From positions 24,001,943 to 24,065,942 of the forward strand of contig NC_082600.1 in assembly GCF_030936135.1 (NCBI RefSeq): a stretch of DNA of 64,000 bases, given 5' to 3'. A model generated the notes under the pieces. It saw nothing but the letters and a program-made list of their open reading frames with translations, was not told where the DNA came from and made no database searches. Below are positions 60,361 to 64,000 of the stretch, piece after piece (position 1 is the first letter of the stretch; every line of letters begins with the position of its first letter). Both the position numbers and the translations under genes were made by a program. Origin of the DNA: Gavia stellata (taxonomy: Eukaryota > Chordata > Aves > Gaviiformes > Gaviidae).

Positions 60361-63300
60361 GTACTTATTCTGAAGAATTCCAATGTCATACTTCCCCCCC
60401 CCCCCCGTATTGAGTGATGAAGGTAATAAAGCATGGGCTTTAAAACATTTAACATGCATTTTATTGCAGGTTATCATAAAAGTTTAAACTTCAGGGTAAA
60501 AAAAAAAATGTAACAGTAACAGTTTTAGGTCGAAAGCTCTTAGTTCAAAAGTAGCATAATAGGTATGTCTGTAATCAGAAGAGAAGGAGATATATGGGGC
60601 TGTAGAGTTTTAATATGATTTGATCCTTTCTTCTACAACTGTTATTTTTATAATTATTGTCACGGCCCTATAAAGAACTTGCAGTATTTCAGGGATGGTG
60701 CATTTTTGTAAATGTTTAAATTGCATGATGCAAAATACTGTCATTGTATCTGGAAACACTTTCAGAATGTGAATAGTGAAAATGTATAACACTTGTTAAG
60801 GTTAATTTTGATAGTTCTTTCTATTTTGAAGAGTTTTTAGAATTTCTATTTTCTGTACAATTTCTCAGAAAAGTGGCTATGTTCATTTGATGAAATTTGA
60901 TGAAATACAGCATTTTATTCATGAAGAAACAAGTTAATGTCTTTAGTTTACATCATTTGCTCTTGACTCCAAGCTATTGCATTGGAAAGAAAATGAGCAT
61001 TTTAGTGGCTTTAAGTGGTCTGAATAAAATTGGAAAGTTAAGTTGAAGTGGTCTAAATGTCACAATTAACTGTCAGCAGTTGTATAAACTATACACTGCA
61101 CTTTAACTGAAGCAATTTTGATTATATGGTTATATATATGGAAGATAGTATTTCGCATGTCATAACAATAATAATTTGTATATTCATATTAATGAAGGGA
61201 GTAGTTTTCCAGATAGGTTGTAAATTACCAACATATTTTGAGTGCACTTCTGAAGCACCATAAATATGCTTTCCACCAGTCCCATCAAATTAAAAATTTG
61301 CTTATGTCAAAATTCTACCAATTTAACCATAAAAAGTTATAAAATCCTTAATCAAAGCTTGTGATTCATGATCTACTTCATAAATATAATCATGTTTATT
61401 TCCTTTCTCTTCTCACTTTCTCTTCTCACAAATATGCAAATAGTTAAAAAAGCGTGTTTTCCACTTTTTTGCAGTTATGAATTGATGTTACTTAGGAAAG
61501 GATGGTTAGTTATTTAACATATCATTTATGACATAATAATTAACAATAACTCTTAAGCACTTGGTAACATAGAAAGCATTTAATGAAGATAGCAATAAAA
61601 AAATCTAGATGGTTGTTAGTGGAAGGATCATTAAAATCAAAATATTTTGACAGCAGTGCTTAACATTTGGGACTTAATTTGTGTTGTGTCTGGTGTTATT
61701 TAAATGATCTGTCCAAATATGTGTGTTTTCTTTGACAATGACATTGAAATTAAGACTGTACATGTAATATCAAGGGGGAGAAGGAAAGTGTATTCTGGAT
61801 GGTAGTAATCAAAAAATGAGTTGATTGTGACTATGTGTTCTTATTCTTATGGAAAGGTCAGTCTTACATTAAGGGCCTTGATATTGGTACTGATAGTTGT
61901 ACCTAAACAGAATATTTAAAAAATTCACTTCCTTCTTTCAGTTGCAGTGCCATGACTTTCCCAGAATCCTTAATCTACATACATTTTTTACAGCTTTGTG
62001 TCTCTGAAACAGAGAAGACCAGAGGGCTTAAGGGAGATGAATTTTGTAAGATATTAGGATAGGCAACTTTTTTTAGAAGTACACAAAATTATAATGTACA
62101 ACATTCTCTTGATTCAAAGACTGTAAATGCAACAAAATATATAATCGTACCCGTCTGTAGGAAGATCTGATGAGAACATGTTAACATGCAGGTGATTTGG
62201 TTACTTTTTGTCTGAACTTATCATTACATTGCACTTGGGTTTCACTTTTATGGACATACTTTTCTTCCAAATTAAGGTAAACTTAGCATGCATTTTATCA
62301 AATTGTGTTTAAATATTGTGGGTTTAGGGTAGAGTTTAGGGAAATCCAACAGACAGGGTTTTTTTTACCTATTATCCTTTTTTTTCAGGCTGGTGAGTCT
62401 TTGTACCCAGTAACCAATTGTCTTTTACTGTTACAGTAATAATCTTGACCTTATTTATGCCTCAGTCTTGTCCAACCTTTGTAACTGCTTTTGGGAAAGA
62501 ATATACATAACCCTGTCCAAAGGTTGTTAATGTTAAAGCCTTAAAAATAAAGGTCAGTTGGGAGAGACTTGGGGAGTAAAGAGGAATTTAAGATGTTTAA
62601 GACCCAAGCCTTAAACTTAACTGGAGGAGGATTTTTGATGAGTTGCTTTCAGGAAATCAAGGGTGCAGAGACGTATGTTTACAGGACTAACTGCTGCATA
62701 GATTGTAAAAAGAAGTGACTTTTGATCCTTATTGTTTTTCCCTCTCTGCCTCCTCTGTATGCTACTTTCTACATCACTCTTGTCTGGCTTTCTGTAGTGC
62801 AGCACTGGACTGAAAAATTATAAGGACTTTTTGGGGTAGTAGGTGGTAGGTACCATAGGAATATTGTATGTTGCAGTAGAACTGGAGAAGAACATAGAAT
62901 TTTGTACAAGATGCCAGTGTTGAGAAGGATCTTGCTGTCTCAGTGCTGAGATTCTGGTTAATTAAGCTCTTCATTCTGTTTCTGCTATAACATCCAATGT
63001 CTCTATAATTTTTTTTATTATTTAAAATGATAGATAAACTAGGCATATGAAATTAAGTGGTTTGCTTAGTGGTCCCCAATCAGCTATGTGTTCAGAAGTT
63101 CTGAATCTGTCCCCTAATTTTACTACGTGCCCTCATTTGATTTAAAAACATCCTTGTTCTCTTAGAATAATGAAATACAAAATGTCCTCATGCCTGACAG
63201 CACTTTCAAATATTAATCTTTAAAGTAAGATTTTTAGAGATATGTATCTATACATAAAAAATTGTATATATATGTGTATTTCTTTTTGAATTGTTTTCTA

Positions 63301-64000
63301 TACATACACTAAGTGGGTGTAGTTCTTTTTTTCCTGAAGATTATCAGATGTGTGAAATGGGTTCAATCCAGATCAATTAAATTATGGTCACAGCTGCCTT
63401 GTCCAGACTGGAAATTAATAAAAACTGACTTTCTCCATTGTGTCTCAAAGGTAATATAAGTGAGGAATTTGGTTCTTGGATTGTCTCCATCTGCATAGAC
63501 ATTATAATACAACTACCTTTAGTAATAACTTAAAGGTTGATTTTATAAGCATATTCACAGAAAATGTTTTAGGCATTGCAGGCTTTTCTTTGTGTCCATA
63601 AGTCTTTGTGGACATAGGACACCAAAGTTCTTTCTCAGAATTGTCCTTCAGAGGAGCATTTGTACTCTCTTAGCTCTGTTGTCTAAATTAACTCATAAAA
63701 CTTCTCTCCTTACCCTTCTTCCCCATAAAAGTTATATTTATAGTGTAATTGGGAGAATAGAATTTTTGCTTTTCCTCAGGAAGGAATTTACTCTGGAGGC
63801 TTATTTTTGTGTGTAACTGCATCCCACAATTTATCTAATATGAAGCTGGTTTTGAGTAATATCTGTGTAATTTCCTTTCTTTCCTTGTTTTGTGTAATTT
63901 TTTTTCATTTTCTAGATATTCTAGAGAACTTATCAAATCTGTCAGTTTCAGTCAGTTATCTTTTCTGCTGGAAACCAATATATTTTATTCATTCACCTGT
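60361..64000 (+). other. CEP128: CEP128 intron 14, start only
   Basis: At least 3.6 kb. Poly-C tract (13 C) at 60394-60406 close to the donor. The rest is AT-rich. I looked for the next exon (the mammalian AESLEEKN...QCDRLTEEL region) and did not see it, so it lies beyond the window. No gene or transposon recognised. Confidence 0.7.
60394..60406 (+). repeat. C13 homopolymer next to the exon 14 donor
   Basis: Uninterrupted run of 13 C that begins 33 bases after the last base of exon 14. C-rich intronic tracts can bind poly-C binding proteins; here that is only a possibility. It is also prone to sequencing length errors. Confidence 0.85.

Noticed and set aside
1..64000. tRNA, rRNA, miRNA or snoRNA genes, CRISPR arrays, bacterial operons
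   Set aside because: Looked for and not seen; there is no convincing cloverleaf, no C/D or H/ACA pair, and no regularly spaced repeat array apart from the LTR minisatellite.

Overview
This window is vertebrate nuclear DNA, almost certainly from a bird. The evidence is AT-rich sequence with long introns, GT-AG splice sites, a CpG-island promoter, CR1 LINE copies that include the typical 3' tail, and a solo LTR of a family I associate with non-galliform birds. I see no bacterial-style operon, CRISPR array, prophage or RNA gene.

The window is dominated by one plus-strand gene, CEP128 (centrosomal protein 128, a coiled-coil protein of the mother-centriole subdistal appendages). A CpG island at about 4130-4840 holds the likely promoter and a non-coding exon 1 whose best donor follows base 4436. 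Coding begins at the ATG at 9464. I could place 13 coding exons (called 2-14 here): 9464-9610, 11030-11116, 14654-14780, 15754-15875, 18302-18393, 19130-19202, 29333-29449, 38333-38419, 39920-39994, 41213-41342, 44637-44797, 54207-54557 and 59710-60360. Their lengths sum to 2220 nt (740 codons), the phases join without a frameshift or stop, and the product aligns in order with mammalian CEP128 from the initiator Met. Roughly the last third of the protein (human CEP128 is about 1,094 residues) lies beyond the right edge.

The rest is intron and upstream DNA. Identifiable repeats are: a 5'-truncated antisense CR1 LINE with a broken reverse transcriptase in intron 11 (41570-43360); a solo LTR of about 1.1 kb, antisense, with an internal minisatellite, in intron 13 (56338-57436); old sense-strand CR1 remnants in intron 7; and simple repeats and homopolymers. 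Several long open frames on either strand are chance frames in the CpG island, the LTR minisatellite or the CR1.

I did not find a new biological system. The most useful observations are a tandem NAGNAG acceptor at exon 12, a 5'UTR uORF in phase with the main frame, a weak exon 2 donor, the two younger antisense retroelements, and unclassified moderately GC-richer stretches in intron 8.
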